64,000 bases of DNA from Sphaerisporangium flaviroseum (lineage in GTDB: Bacteria > Actinomycetota > Actinomycetes > Streptosporangiales > Streptosporangiaceae), in NCBI RefSeq assembly GCF_039537005.1, contig NZ_BAAAZR010000002.1, positions 496,001-560,000 on the forward strand. Reading direction: 5' to 3'. The position numbers and the translations under genes were made by a program. The notes under the pieces were generated by a model. The model had not been told where the DNA came from. It did no database searches and saw only the letters and a list, made by a program, of their open reading frames with translations. This document shows positions 1 through 8,299 of this stretch, one piece after another. Every line of letters starts with the position of its first letter. Position 1 is the first letter of the stretch.

Positions 1-145
1 GCAGCCACCGCCGGGCCTCGGCGACCGATGTCTCGACGGCCGGAAACACGGCCTTCTCCAGCGCCGGGAACACGGCCTTCTCTACGCTCCGCCCGTCGCG
101 AAACGGTAGCCCCGACGAGAGGGGTGCATCACCTTCGACGGACAC
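1..145 (-). CDS. Partial gene, possible RsbW-like ATP-binding (anti-sigma) protein, N-terminus only
   Basis: Only the first 48 codons lie in the window; the gene runs off the left edge. It starts at GTG 145-143 behind GGAGG (160-156, 10-nt gap). The frame stays open to base 1 with normal codon use and contains the segment VFPAVETSVAEARRWL. That resembles the N-terminus of actinobacterial HATPase_c_2 (RsbW/SpoIIAB-like) regulators, which begin with a short F-P...S-V-x-x-A-R-R-W strand-helix. Family assignment from so short a piece is tentative. A 24-bp tandem duplication (35-58 and 59-82) makes the protein repeat the eight residues EKAVFPAL/V. A possible promoter for this gene is a rc TAGCGT box at 194-189. 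Confidence 0.55.
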   Translation of the reverse strand, partial: MSVEGDAPLSSGLPFRDGRSVEKAVFPALEKAVFPAVETSVAEARRWL

Positions 146-547
146 TTCTCGCCCACCTCCTTGCTCCTGGCCTTGGTACTTGCAGGTGACGCTAGGAAGG
201 TGATCCGAGGAAAGGCAGCACTGCGGTGCGTCACGCCAGGTCGCCCGGGCACCTGCCCCGTGTCTCCCCGGTGTCCGCTCGCCCCGTCCGGGCGCGTCAT
301 GCGGGGCGGCGCGTGCCCCTCACCTGGAGGCCGCGCAGGCTCCGGCCCTGTCCGCGGGGATCCCGGAACGTCCGCCTTGGAACCCTGAAAGTTACATCCC
401 CACCGGTGGCTCGGCGTCCTGTCCGGGCTCGCCACCTGCCGACAGTCCGCGCAGCCTCCCGCCCGCTGCGCCGCGCCGTTGACCGGCCCGGTTCCGATTC
501 CCATGCTCGTGTGCGGAAAGCATCCGTGCCGTGCGGAAGGGCGAACG
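146..547. other. Intergenic region between divergent genes
   Basis: No convincing gene is seen; open frames here lack RBS and coding character. For the rightward gene there is TTGACC (479-484), a 17-nt gap and CATGCT (502-507) as a possible promoter, then GGAAGG before the ATG at 548. For the leftward gene there is TAGCGT on the minus strand (194-189). Because the downstream gene carries a CBM2 and FnIII domain, I looked for a GEMM-type c-di-GMP riboswitch core and did not find one. Confidence 0.4.
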
Positions 548-1390
548 ATGAACAGACGATGGGCGGTCTCCTGGGCCGCCGCCGCACTGGTCGCCGCGGC
601 TTTCATCATCCCCGTGGCGGCGAGCGCCTCCTCCGCGGACCTCAGCGGCAGTCCGGCCGCGGGGACGCCGGCGCCGTCGTCGTCGTTGCTGTGGCCGTGC
701 TACGACCCCAAGACCTACCCGCCGAGCATGCCGCCGCCGACGCCGCCGACCGCCCCCGGCACCCCCGAAGTGGTGCAGGTGGTCAACGTCTACGTGCATC
801 TGCGCTGGGCCGCCGCCACCGACCCGGACGGCCTGGCCTGCTACCAGGTGTACGAGGACAGCAACGGCACGAAGATCAAGGTCGGCACGTTCGGTCCCGA
901 TGTCACCGACGGGACGTTCACCGTGAACTGGCCGTCGGGCCACACGCCGTCGCGGGTCGCCTCCCTCTACATCGTGGCCGTCGACCGGTGGGGGGCGGTC
1001 AGCCCGCCGTCAGGGACGATCAACGTCACGATCTACAACGATCTGCCGCCTCCGCCTCCGTCCCCGACTCCGTCGGTCGCCTGCCACGTGACCTACAGCT
1101 CCTACACCTGGTTCGGCGGCATGACGTCGTCGGTGTCGATCAACAACACCGGTGCGATACCGATCAACGGCTGGCGGCTCACCTTCGCCTTCCCCGACCC
1201 GGGGCAGAAGCTGTCCAACGGGTGGACGGCCGACTGGTCGCAGACCGGCTCGACAGTGGCGGCCACCTCGCTCACGTGGAACCGGCAGATCCCCCCCGGT
1301 GACGCCGTCACCATCGGCTTCAACGGCACCAACAAGGGCGCCAACCCGGCTCCGACCACCTTCCAGGTCAACGGCTCCACCTGCCGCTGA
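548..1390 (+). CDS. Secreted FnIII plus CBM2 (cellulose/chitin-binding) protein
   Basis: A 280-aa secreted protein, start ATG 548 preceded by GGAAGG at 7 nt. Residues 1-30 form a signal peptide (MNRR followed by a W/A/V-rich core and cleavage near ASA). A proline-rich linker leads into a fibronectin type III-like domain (about 50-160), a second Pro-rich linker (PPPPPSPTP) and a C-terminal CBM2 module (about 178-280). CBM2 hallmarks are the flanking Cys near each end of the module and exposed Trp in NGWRLTF and SNGWTADW. There is no catalytic domain, so it is a binding-only extracellular protein; ligand (cellulose, chitin or other beta-glycan) cannot be told from sequence. It stands alone, with no glycoside hydrolase beside it. 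Confidence 0.85.
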   Translation: MNRRWAVSWAAAALVAAAFIIPVAASASSADLSGSPAAGTPAPSSSLLWPCYDPKTYPPSMPPPTPPTAPGTPEVVQVVNVYVHLRWAAATDPDGLACYQVYEDSNGTKIKVGTFGPDVTDGTFTVNWPSGHTPSRVASLYIVAVDRWGAVSPPSGTINVTIYNDLPPPPPSPTPSVACHVTYSSYTWFGGMTSSVSINNTGAIPINGWRLTFAFPDPGQKLSNGWTADWSQTGSTVAATSLTWNRQIPPGDAVTIGFNGTNKGANPAPTTFQVNGSTCR

Positions 1391-1419
1391 ACTTCGTGTG
1401 CCCCGCTCGGCCGCTTGGC

Positions 1420-1433
1420 TAGCATTGAAAGGA
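1420..1433 (+). promoter_or_regulatory. Leaderless promoter -10 box
   Basis: TAGCAT (1420-1425) lies 7 nt before the ATG at 1433. There is no separate ribosome-binding site, which fits transcription starting at the A of ATG. Confidence 0.5.
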
Positions 1434-1630
1434 TGAACGAGCCGCAGAATGTCACGCTTCCCAACGGCCGCAACCTCAGCTGCGACACCTGCCAGAACGA
1501 GCTCTTCGAGTACCACCAGTGGAAGCTGCAGACCACCGGAATGTCGTTCATGAACCTTGACTGGGCCAACCGTGACGCCAACTGCTTCGTGTGCAGCGAG
1601 TGCCGCCGCATCCACTGGTTCCACACCTGA
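1433..1630 (+). CDS. Small protein with two CxxC motifs (zinc-ribbon-like)
   Basis: A 65-aa protein from ATG 1433. Two Cys pairs, CDTC (about residue 17) and CSEC (about residue 52), are 30-odd residues apart, a layout expected of a small four-Cys zinc ribbon. The C-terminus IHWFHT adds two His. No known domain name is recognised. A longer TTG start at 1415 is possible, but the -10 element at 1420-1425 would then lie inside the gene, so the shorter form is preferred. Candidate roles such as nucleic-acid or protein binding are guesses. Confidence 0.7.
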   Translation: MNEPQNVTLPNGRNLSCDTCQNELFEYHQWKLQTTGMSFMNLDWANRDANCFVCSECRRIHWFHT

Positions 1631-1654
1631 CCGGCGCCCCCGCAGGTGCCGGTC
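1629..1654 (+). terminator. Hairpin at gene end
   Basis: GACCGGC (1629-1635) pairs with GCCGGTC (1648-1654) around a 12-nt loop, starting in the stop codon of the CxxC gene. There is no T-run, so terminator function is only likely. Confidence 0.35.
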
Positions 1655-1766
1655 GCGACCGCCAGGCCGATGCGGCCCGGAGTGCGGCCGCGGCGACCGG
1701 CGGTGGCCTGGGCCGGGTTCCTGGCACGTCGCCAACTTCTCCGCCTGGGCTGACGTCTCAGTTCGC

Positions 1767-1968
1767 ATGGAAAGAGATCGGCTGGGGGACTACTGGCTGG
1801 CCGGCAAGATCGGCGAGGGCGGCCAGGGGGTGGTCTAGCCTGCGCCAGGCCGTGTCCGCCGGACGCGCTTTCGGCGGAGACGACCTGCATCGCCTGGCCA
1901 CCGCGATCGCGACCGCGCCGACCGCCATCCACGAGGCCGGGGTCGTCCACTGCGACCTCAAACCGGTT
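1767..1968 (+). pseudogene. Decayed Ser/Thr protein kinase (PknB type) remnant
   Basis: Two collinear pieces of a Hanks-type kinase are visible in different frames. The first (ATG 1767 to stop 1836-1838) reads LGDYWLAGKIGEGGQGVV, the N-lobe with the glycine-rich loop. The second (about 1840-1968, another frame) reads through a helix AFGGDDLHRLATAIATA into AIHEAGVVHCDLKP, the catalytic loop, with Cys where HRD kinases have Arg. Lys of strand 3, helix C and everything after DLKP (DFG, APE) are missing. So there is an internal deletion with a frame change plus loss of the C-terminal half. The sequence beyond 1970 is unrelated. It cannot make an active kinase. Confidence 0.8.
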
Positions 1969-2233
1969 CGGGGCCGATCCGGGCACCTTCCAATATTTTC
2001 TCGCCGGGCGGTCGCCTCGGTCCGAGAAGAGAAAGAGGTTCTCTCCGCCGAGCCTGAGCGCCCTGGAGAGAAGCGTGGCCATGCCTCGTGTCGCGACCGG
2101 TCCCCGCTGTGGCGTGGGTATTCCGCCTCCGTGTCGTCGACGCGAAAGGAGCAGGAGGCACACCGGGTCGGCTTTACCATGAGCATGCTGTCACTTGATG
2201 TAGTCGATCAATCACCGAAAGTGGGCGACGCTC
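1969..2233. other. Region upstream of the HTH regulator
   Basis: No gene is seen. Near the right end there is an inverted repeat TTGAT-N7-ATCAA (2195-2211), 23 bp before the ATG at 2234, which could be an operator of the following regulator. No strong promoter is recognised. Confidence 0.3.
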
Positions 2234-3568
2234 ATGTCCTCTCCGCGGACCTTGCTGAAGGCGTTGCTGGTGAAGCGGCACCTGGAGACGCATCGGGCGT
2301 TCTGCCTGGAGTACGACAAGGTGGCGCGGAACATCGACCGCAGGCTGATCGGCTCGTCCCCGAGCAGAGAGGCATATGGCCGGTGGCTGAAAGGCCACCT
2401 GAAGACCAAGCCCCAAGCCGACCACTGCCGCGTCCTGGAACGAATGTTCCCCGGCCACACCGTTGCGGAACTCCTCGCCCCGTACGACCCTGAAAACAGG
2501 GACGTCGTTGTCCAGGCACGTCCGGACCCGAGGGAGGCGGCCACGAACAGGCGAGAAGTATTCCACCTCGGCGCCACCACCATGGCCTTAGGGCTAGCGG
2601 ACACCGTCTGGCGTGGCCCCGACCTGCTGGAACAGGTCCTTGATGCGAGCAATGTGAGCGAATCCCGCCTCCTCTACTTGGAGAGCGAAGCCGAGAGGCT
2701 CGGTCTGAAAGTCCCGCCACCGGACTTGCTGCCAGAGACTCTTCTCCATCTGGAGAGCGTCAAAGACCTGCTCAAACGTAGGCAGCCCGTGGAGGCTCAA
2801 CGCCGTCTGATACGAATCGGCGCCAAACTTTCGATCGTTGTCGGCGAGATCATGTTCTGCGCCAACCACTTTCCCCTCGCCCGCCGCTGGTTCGCAGCAG
2901 CCGCACGTGCGGCAGAGGAGGCCGGCGACCGGTACCTGGCAGATCTCGTGCTGGCCAGCACAGCACTTATACCAACTTATTCGTCTGATCCGCATGTGGT
3001 TCTTTCCACGGTCGCTCCCCGGTTGGAAAACGCCGTTGGAGCGACGCCCGCGATTGCCTGGATGTGGGGCTTCGCCGCACTCGCGCACGCGTCCCTTGGC
3101 GATCGAGACGCCTTCGAGAGAGCCGTCAGTCGATCCGGCAAGACTCTTGATCGCTGTCCCATGGATTCGCTTCAGCCGGGAATCCTCTCCTTCCAACTGG
3201 AAAGGCTCACTTTCTACGAAGCGCGCGGGAGGGCCGATCTCGGCGATCTCGACGGCACGGCCGACGCGGTGTCCCGGGTGTTGTCGTCATATGACTCCGG
3301 TGCCTCAAACGATCCCGCGCTCGCACGCTTCGCCTATGCGTGCGCTCTCGTCAAGGCTGGGGAGGTCGAGGAGGCTTGCCGCCTCGCCACAACCGCCCTC
3401 CGCGAATCACCCACCAGGCCCAGCGTCACCGTAGTCGTACGTGCTCACGAGTTCGATGACCTGCTCAGGCCCTCTGGGTCGGTCACCGCAGACTGGCGCG
3501 AAGCACTGTCCGACCTGCGCGCCCCTGACCCAAGGTTGCTCCTCGCATCAGCTCATCAGGCGAACTGA
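2234..3568 (+). CDS. HTH/TPR-like regulatory protein
   Basis: A 444-aa protein. The first ~85 residues resemble the DNA-binding N-terminus of large Streptomyces-type XRE regulators (a GRWLKGHLKTKPQADHC stretch followed by LERMFPGHTVAELLAPY). The remainder is almost all helical with TPR-like repeats (LARRWFAAAARAAEEAGD, ARFAYACALVKAGEVEEA), the usual sensor half of these proteins. It is likely a cytoplasmic transcription regulator; the ligand is unknown. RBS is weak (GTGGG region). It stands alone and converges on the WXG100-like gene. Codon use is less GC-biased than the core genes downstream, consistent with an accessory gene. Confidence 0.65.
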   Translation: MSSPRTLLKALLVKRHLETHRAFCLEYDKVARNIDRRLIGSSPSREAYGRWLKGHLKTKPQADHCRVLERMFPGHTVAELLAPYDPENRDVVVQARPDPREAATNRREVFHLGATTMALGLADTVWRGPDLLEQVLDASNVSESRLLYLESEAERLGLKVPPPDLLPETLLHLESVKDLLKRRQPVEAQRRLIRIGAKLSIVVGEIMFCANHFPLARRWFAAAARAAEEAGDRYLADLVLASTALIPTYSSDPHVVLSTVAPRLENAVGATPAIAWMWGFAALAHASLGDRDAFERAVSRSGKTLDRCPMDSLQPGILSFQLERLTFYEARGRADLGDLDGTADAVSRVLSSYDSGASNDPALARFAYACALVKAGEVEEACRLATTALRESPTRPSVTVVVRAHEFDDLLRPSGSVTADWREALSDLRAPDPRLLLASAHQAN

Positions 3569-3653
3569 GCGGATCTGGGCGTTTCATGCGCAATGTCGGC
3601 CCTCCGCGGTCATCGTCTTGATCCGCCTCGCGCACGGCATCGGCTCGCGAAGC

Positions 3654-3956
3654 CTAACTCCAGCCGCCGAGGCTGGAAGCGGTCGCTCTGGACACCTTGG
3701 TCGGTGTGGACTGGAGTTCCGCCTCCAGTTCCGCAAGGACGTGTTCGGCCGCCGTCTTGATCCTGCTCCTGCGCCCGTTCAACTCCTCGCCGAACGCCCG
3801 CGCGGACGGCCCCACCCAGACCGCCTGACCCCCGAACTGCGCACACGCCCGATCGAGCGCCGTCTCCAACACATGAACATGCGCCCGCACAGCGGCGAGT
3901 GCAGTCTCCAGGTCCCGATACTTCGGGTTGGGTACCAGATCGTCGTCGAGAGGCAA
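3654..3956 (-). CDS. WXG100-like small helical protein (type VII secretion partner candidate)
   Basis: A 100-aa protein starting at TTG 3956-3954 with AGGAG 7 nt upstream. It is predicted to be two long helices joined by a turn with W-V-G (GGQAVWVGPSARAFGEEL), matching the WXG100/ESAT-6 architecture. Length is also typical. No signal peptide. Such proteins are secreted or form adaptors for larger ESX substrates. The large 654-aa protein on the same strand 0.6 kb upstream is the obvious partner, though a lipoprotein gene on the other strand lies between them. Confidence 0.7.
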   Translation of the reverse strand: MPLDDDLVPNPKYRDLETALAAVRAHVHVLETALDRACAQFGGQAVWVGPSARAFGEELNGRRSRIKTAAEHVLAELEAELQSTPTKVSRATASSLGGWS

Positions 3957-4075
3957 CGCTAGACTCCTGCTGCGATGAAATACTCGATGAGAGCGTAGAT
4001 ACTAGATGGTGCAGCGGTTCCCGTTGAGATTATGTAGGACGGGACGAGTTTCGGCCAGATGTGGAGGCGCAGACG

Positions 4076-4546
4076 ATGCTCGGCCTGATGGGTCCCGATA
4101 GTCTCAGGCGCTATCTAGCTCTGGCCCTTCTAGTATCGCTCACGCCGATGGCCATGACATCGTGTAGTTCCGACACAGGCCCCACGGCTACTCAAGCCGG
4201 TCAAACGCTTAAAAAGCATATTCTTCAGCTATTGAAGGAACGTAACGCTGAGAACGTGGTTGTCACCGATCCGGGTGGCAAAGACATTCCGTGTGGAGAT
4301 GGCAAGGCCAAGCAGACATTTGCCGCGACGGGCGACGACCTTCCGGAGAGGAAACCGGATGTCCTTGTCGACTCACTGTGGGGAGCGTTAGGGCGTGTTG
4401 CGCCTTATGAATTTGTATCTGCTGGAGATCCAGGCGCCCCTGTTCGCCTGCAAAGCAAGATGACTCGAACCGTACTGGTTCTAAGCTCGCCTCGAAGTGG
4501 AAAGTACCTCGTTACGGGCGAAACGTTTTGTCTCGACGAAGAGTGA
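4076..4546 (+). CDS. Putative lipoprotein, low-GC gene
   Basis: A 156-aa protein. ATG 4076 is chosen because GGAGG (4063-4067) lies 8 nt upstream; an upstream GTG at 4061 has none. The signal peptide ends in a lipobox-like TPMAMTSC, so the mature protein probably starts at a lipidated Cys followed by Ser/Asp/Thr-rich residues. No family recognised. Two Cys (in IPCGDGK and ETFCLDEE) could form a disulfide. Its base composition is clearly poorer in GC than its surroundings, suggesting horizontal acquisition. It ends 2 bp from the convergent 654-aa ESX-type gene, so an immunity or partner role is conceivable but unproven. Confidence 0.75.
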   Translation: MLGLMGPDSLRRYLALALLVSLTPMAMTSCSSDTGPTATQAGQTLKKHILQLLKERNAENVVVTDPGGKDIPCGDGKAKQTFAATGDDLPERKPDVLVDSLWGALGRVAPYEFVSAGDPGAPVRLQSKMTRTVLVLSSPRSGKYLVTGETFCLDEE

Positions 4547-4548
4547 TG

Positions 4549-6513
4549 CTAGTGCTTAAACTGTGATGTACGGGCATTGGCATAATTTTTGCGTCCATCG
4601 AATCGGTCTGCAAGTAAACGGCTGAGGTCACCCAGAGAGCGTTTATCGCTACCTGCGCCGTTTTCTATGAACCACCGATCAAGAGTGCTTAAGCCTTCTT
4701 TTCCAGATTTGAGAATGTCATTGAAGGGACGGAGGTGTCCTTTGGAGTCGGCAATGATACCTCCAGTGGGGTTCGATGCTTGATAGTCGTGGGGGGAGAC
4801 GGTGGGGGTGAATCCTACGCTCATCAAGGACTGGGCTATTGCGTGTTGGCGAGCGAGGGTCTGCTGCTCGTCAGTCTCACGGATCTTGTCCATTGCAGTT
4901 TTTTCGCCTGGTTTGAAGGTGTCGGCGGCGGACTGGGCGGTGCTTAGGAGGGTCCATGTCAGTGGAATGGCCTCACCAATTGCTGTCAGGCCTGCCAAGT
5001 TCATGCTGGCGCCCATTAAGAAGCTTCTGACCTTGTCGGCAGCTTCGGCCGCGTCGTCCTTTATCTGGCCGTGCACTTCCTGGGCCGCCAGTTGGAGACC
5101 GCTGACGTTGCCCAAGGCGGCGAACACGTCATCCAGTTTGGTGGGATCCTGGTTCTTCTTCATTTCCGGGACATTCTTGCTGATCAGATCGGCGGTGAGG
5201 AGCTCCATGCCTGCCTGGAAGGGAATCTGGTTGTCCACGGTGTCGGTGAAGGTCTTGAGGTAGCGGTATGTGTCCTCTGGGCTGAGCCGGAACTGGGGGT
5301 TCAGCCCGGGGATTCGTGACTTCACATCTCCGAAGGCGCTGGAGAGTAAGTGATTGGCATCTCCGAAGTTGGCGCCTTCGGTGATTTCGGTGGCGTAGGC
5401 GCCGGCGATCTCCGCTAGATGGACTCTGGTCTCCTGGCCGAATTTCAGGTCGTCCATGGTCGTCATGACGGTGAAGGCGAACGATGCGGCTTCCTTGGTG
5501 TGGTGTCCGTCTTTCTCGTCGTAGGCACCGGAGGCGGCGGCGAGCAGGCGACCGAAGGCGTCAGCATCACCGGCGAGGCCCCTGTTCGGCCCGGTGCGCG
5601 CGGCGAGATCGGCTATGTACTTCTTGAGCTTGGCGTCGTCGTGGTCGGTCACCATGCCCAGGGCCAAGCGCGCTGCAGCCGGATTGTTGCCCAGGGCGTT
5701 CAGCAGTCCAGCGTTCGCCCGGCGCGGTTCGCGCAGGCCGTTGGCCACGGCAATCTGAGCCAGCCACTCGGCGGGAAACGCTCCCGAGCTCAGGAGCAGC
5801 CCTGTGCCCGCCTCGTCGTGCCGGTTCTCTGGCTTGGCGAGGCCGTCTTTGACCTTCGTGAAGCCTGCCACACCGGATCCGGCTGCCACAGCGGTGCCGA
5901 GAGCAAGGCTTACCGTGCGGATCACCTCGTCTTGGCGCTTCGGAGTCAGCAGGGCCTCCTCGGGCGATTTGAGGTGCTGCCTGAGCATCATCGGCAGTTC
6001 GCGGGTGCCTTCCACGCCGAGGGCGGCGAAGAATGCGGCGGTGTAGTCAGGATCGTTCACGTGCGCGGCCAGGGCGTTGACGATCTCCCCGAAATGATCG
6101 TTCGTGAACAGGGGGTACCGCGAATTGGACGCCATTCCCTGGTACTTCGCGGCGAGGGCGCGGCCGAGGCGCTGAGCTTCGGCCGGAGGAAGGACATGGT
6201 TTTCTTGGTACGCCACCAGGCCGGTGGTTCCGGTGGGGGACCAGTTGGGGAGGTTCGAGGTCTGGTGGGCGAGTTTGCTGCGGCGGCGGAGGTCGGGGAG
6301 GCGGTCGTCGATCCAGCGTTCTACCTCGCCGATGGGGTCCAGGGAGGTGGCGGGGACGCCTTCGGCGGCGAAGGCCTGGCGGATCGCGGCGGTGCGTTCG
6401 CCGATGACGCCGCGGGCGTGTTCCATCTCAGTGATGAAACCGTCCATAAGCCCCGGATCGATCCCGGTGAAGTCAGGGGAGAGCGGTCCCGTCCCCGACG
6501 GTAATGTGCCCAT
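4549..6513 (-). CDS. Large WXG100/ESX-associated protein of unknown function
   Basis: A 654-aa protein. The preferred start is ATG 6513-6511 with GGAGGGG about 10 nt upstream; the frame is open further to 6651 but that extension lacks an RBS. The protein is mostly alpha-helical, has no signal peptide, and includes a segment near residue 490-540 with hydrophobic residues (AGLTAIGEAIPLTWTLLS). From memory it resembles a family of ~650-700-aa actinobacterial proteins found beside WXG100 genes (possibly DUF6571); this needs a profile search. Likely a secreted type VII substrate. The last ~350 bp (C-terminus) are markedly richer in A/T than the N-terminal half, as seen when toxin-tip modules are exchanged. 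No catalytic motif was identified. Confidence 0.65.
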   Translation of the reverse strand: MGTLPSGTGPLSPDFTGIDPGLMDGFITEMEHARGVIGERTAAIRQAFAAEGVPATSLDPIGEVERWIDDRLPDLRRRSKLAHQTSNLPNWSPTGTTGLVAYQENHVLPPAEAQRLGRALAAKYQGMASNSRYPLFTNDHFGEIVNALAAHVNDPDYTAAFFAALGVEGTRELPMMLRQHLKSPEEALLTPKRQDEVIRTVSLALGTAVAAGSGVAGFTKVKDGLAKPENRHDEAGTGLLLSSGAFPAEWLAQIAVANGLREPRRANAGLLNALGNNPAAARLALGMVTDHDDAKLKKYIADLAARTGPNRGLAGDADAFGRLLAAASGAYDEKDGHHTKEAASFAFTVMTTMDDLKFGQETRVHLAEIAGAYATEITEGANFGDANHLLSSAFGDVKSRIPGLNPQFRLSPEDTYRYLKTFTDTVDNQIPFQAGMELLTADLISKNVPEMKKNQDPTKLDDVFAALGNVSGLQLAAQEVHGQIKDDAAEAADKVRSFLMGASMNLAGLTAIGEAIPLTWTLLSTAQSAADTFKPGEKTAMDKIRETDEQQTLARQHAIAQSLMSVGFTPTVSPHDYQASNPTGGIIADSKGHLRPFNDILKSGKEGLSTLDRWFIENGAGSDKRSLGDLSRLLADRFDGRKNYANARTSQFKH

Positions 6514-7176
6514 GCCTATTAGCCCCTCCGACGCCCCTGTTGCCGGACGACCAACGTAACCCAGTCGCTCCCGGAAATCCCGCCGTTGTGGGTCGATCGC
6601 AATGCTTGAGGGTGCTGGCGTACGACTGTGGGAGTAGTACGGGTGGGGCACATTACCTGCGGCGGCGTAGTGCGGGACGCGCCGTCGGAGCTATGGCAAA
6701 CCGGGAGCGGGAGAGCAGTGTGGAGGGCGTCCGATCCGGGGAGGAGAAATGCCTCAGCACATTGGGGTCCTTGGCCCGTCGTCCCCGTCTTCTGGGCGCT
6801 GTTCTGGGTGACCATGGCGGTGCTGGTCGTCCCGTGGGGTGGGAGCCGACTCGTCGTGCCGGGAGCTCACGCCTCCGGCGGCCCGTGCGGGGGCGCGGTG
6901 GCGTGCGGACGGGGTGAGGGCCGGGTCGCCGTGGCTGATGTTCACCCAGGGACGCGAGATCTCCGGCCGGTCCCCTAGGTGCGCGCTGACGGGTCCTGAC
7001 GTGCCCTCCCAGTGCCAGACCCGCGTCATCACCGTGCCGTGCCGTGCCGGAGGATGGCCGCGTCACGCTGGCCGCACTGGCCGAGCCGTGTAGTGCTTGT
7101 GGGTGGACTTGCAGGGCCGGGCGGCCGGGCTCTTGTGGGGCGTACGGGATAGGTGGCGGGGTTGCCGGAGGCGGGA
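6514..7176. other. Long intergenic region, possible gene remnant
   Basis: 663 bp without a convincing gene. A very good RBS (GGGGAGGAGA) precedes ATG 6749, but that frame stops after 20 codons. One frame over, the next ~25 residues read like a membrane helix (VPVFWALFWVTMAVLVVPW). A small membrane protein inactivated by a frameshift, or a chance hydrophobic stretch, are both possible. Nothing else is seen up to 7176. Confidence 0.3.
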
Positions 7177-7941
7177 TCAGGTGGTGAGTTCTCCGGTTGG
7201 GAAGCCGCCTATGGTGCGGTCGTTGAGGTCGGCGTGGTGGCCTGCCTTGCGACCGGTGTCGTAGCCGTCGCGGTCGAGGGTGGTGCCTCGGGCGGGCCGC
7301 AGGCCGGGGAAGCGGCGGTCGAACTCGGCCTGGACGAGAGCCGTGCGGTCCAGGAGGACGAGCTCGGCGCCCGTCCCTCTCACCTGTTCGGTCACCTCAC
7401 CCACCCGGTCGCGGAGCTTGGTGGCCACGCCGGAGCCGAAGCCGACGTAGAAGGCCCGCCGGAAGTCGGCCGCCGCGCGGGCTCGCCGGTCCTTGGCCGT
7501 CACGTACTCCAGCTCGGCGGCGGTGAAGCGCCGCAGCGCAGGTCTGACCTGGTTCTCCATCTGCAGGGTGATGGAAGGCAGGAGCACGCGCATGCCGTCC
7601 AGCACGGCTTCGGGGCCGATGACCGTCATGGTGACGCGCTTGGCGCTTCGGATGCCGCGGCCCTTGACGCCGGTCCAGCGTTGCGCGCCCTTGCAGCCGA
7701 GCGCGTCGCAGACGAGGTGGAGTGCCCAGCATCGTTCCCGGGCGTGCCCGCCGCGGTTGGACACCTCGAACTCGATGCCGTCGATGGTCTCGACGCGGCC
7801 GGTGGTTCCGCGCCGTATGGCTGCGGCGTCCAGGCCGTGCCTGAGCATGAGTGCGGCCGCGTGCGCGGAGGCCAGCGCAGCCTCCTCCTCGCCGGTGTTC
7901 GGGTGCTCCGCGAGGTCGAGCAGGCGCCGGACCCTTTGCAT
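7177..7941 (-). CDS. DUF2786-domain protein
   Basis: A 254-aa protein starting with the DUF2786 signature (QRVRRLLDLAEHPNTGEEEAALASA...), here at residues 1-40. It is followed by a middle domain with two Cys (CWALHLVCDALGC) and a C-terminal part rich in Arg/Asp. The DUF2786 domain occurs in phage and actinobacterial proteins of unknown role. ATG 7941 is the first Met; the frame continues upstream as TGTDEASRAKI without any ATG or GTG, so the true start could be a rare codon a little upstream. It is monocistronic. Confidence 0.75.
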   Translation of the reverse strand: MQRVRRLLDLAEHPNTGEEEAALASAHAAALMLRHGLDAAAIRRGTTGRVETIDGIEFEVSNRGGHARERCWALHLVCDALGCKGAQRWTGVKGRGIRSAKRVTMTVIGPEAVLDGMRVLLPSITLQMENQVRPALRRFTAAELEYVTAKDRRARAAADFRRAFYVGFGSGVATKLRDRVGEVTEQVRGTGAELVLLDRTALVQAEFDRRFPGLRPARGTTLDRDGYDTGRKAGHHADLNDRTIGGFPTGELTT

Positions 7942-8299
7942 GATCTTGGCCCGGGACGCCTCGTCGGTTCCGGTCAGCGGGGGCTCCGGGAAGAGGCCGA
8001 TGGTGGCCGGACGCCGATGGGCGACGGTGTGACCATGTGCTCTCGCCTTCCTGTGATGTCTGGAAGGACCCCAACCTAGCTCACGCCGTCATGCTGGAAG
8101 GCGTCGCCCGCGGGTCGGCGGCGGGTCGCCGAGAACGTCGGAATCGTCATGCGGCCATCGTGGGTTAGTCGTGGTTATGTCCGGCAACCGTCACTTAATG
8201 TCCCGTTTTTGGAGCTGCTGGGCACTATGTGTGATTGGCGAGGGAGGTCCTGGGTAGCCGTTCAATGGAAACGGTGACCTACACACGGTGGTGAAGAGA
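7942..8299. other. Intergenic region between divergent genes
   Basis: 358 bp. No gene, hairpin or repeat of note was found. It must carry the promoters of the DUF2786 gene (left) and the 50-aa gene (right), but no clear -35/-10 pair can be singled out. Confidence 0.3.

Noticed and set aside
146..547. c-di-GMP (GEMM) riboswitch before the CBM2/FnIII gene
   Set aside because: No GEMM-I core (the conserved A-rich receptor and tetraloop segments) was recognised; the same check upstream of 45989 was negative.
1591..2493. 300-codon ORF running into the HTH gene
   Set aside because: Only about 45 codons (kinase fragment) are meaningful; the rest crosses unrelated sequence and the start of the real gene in another frame.
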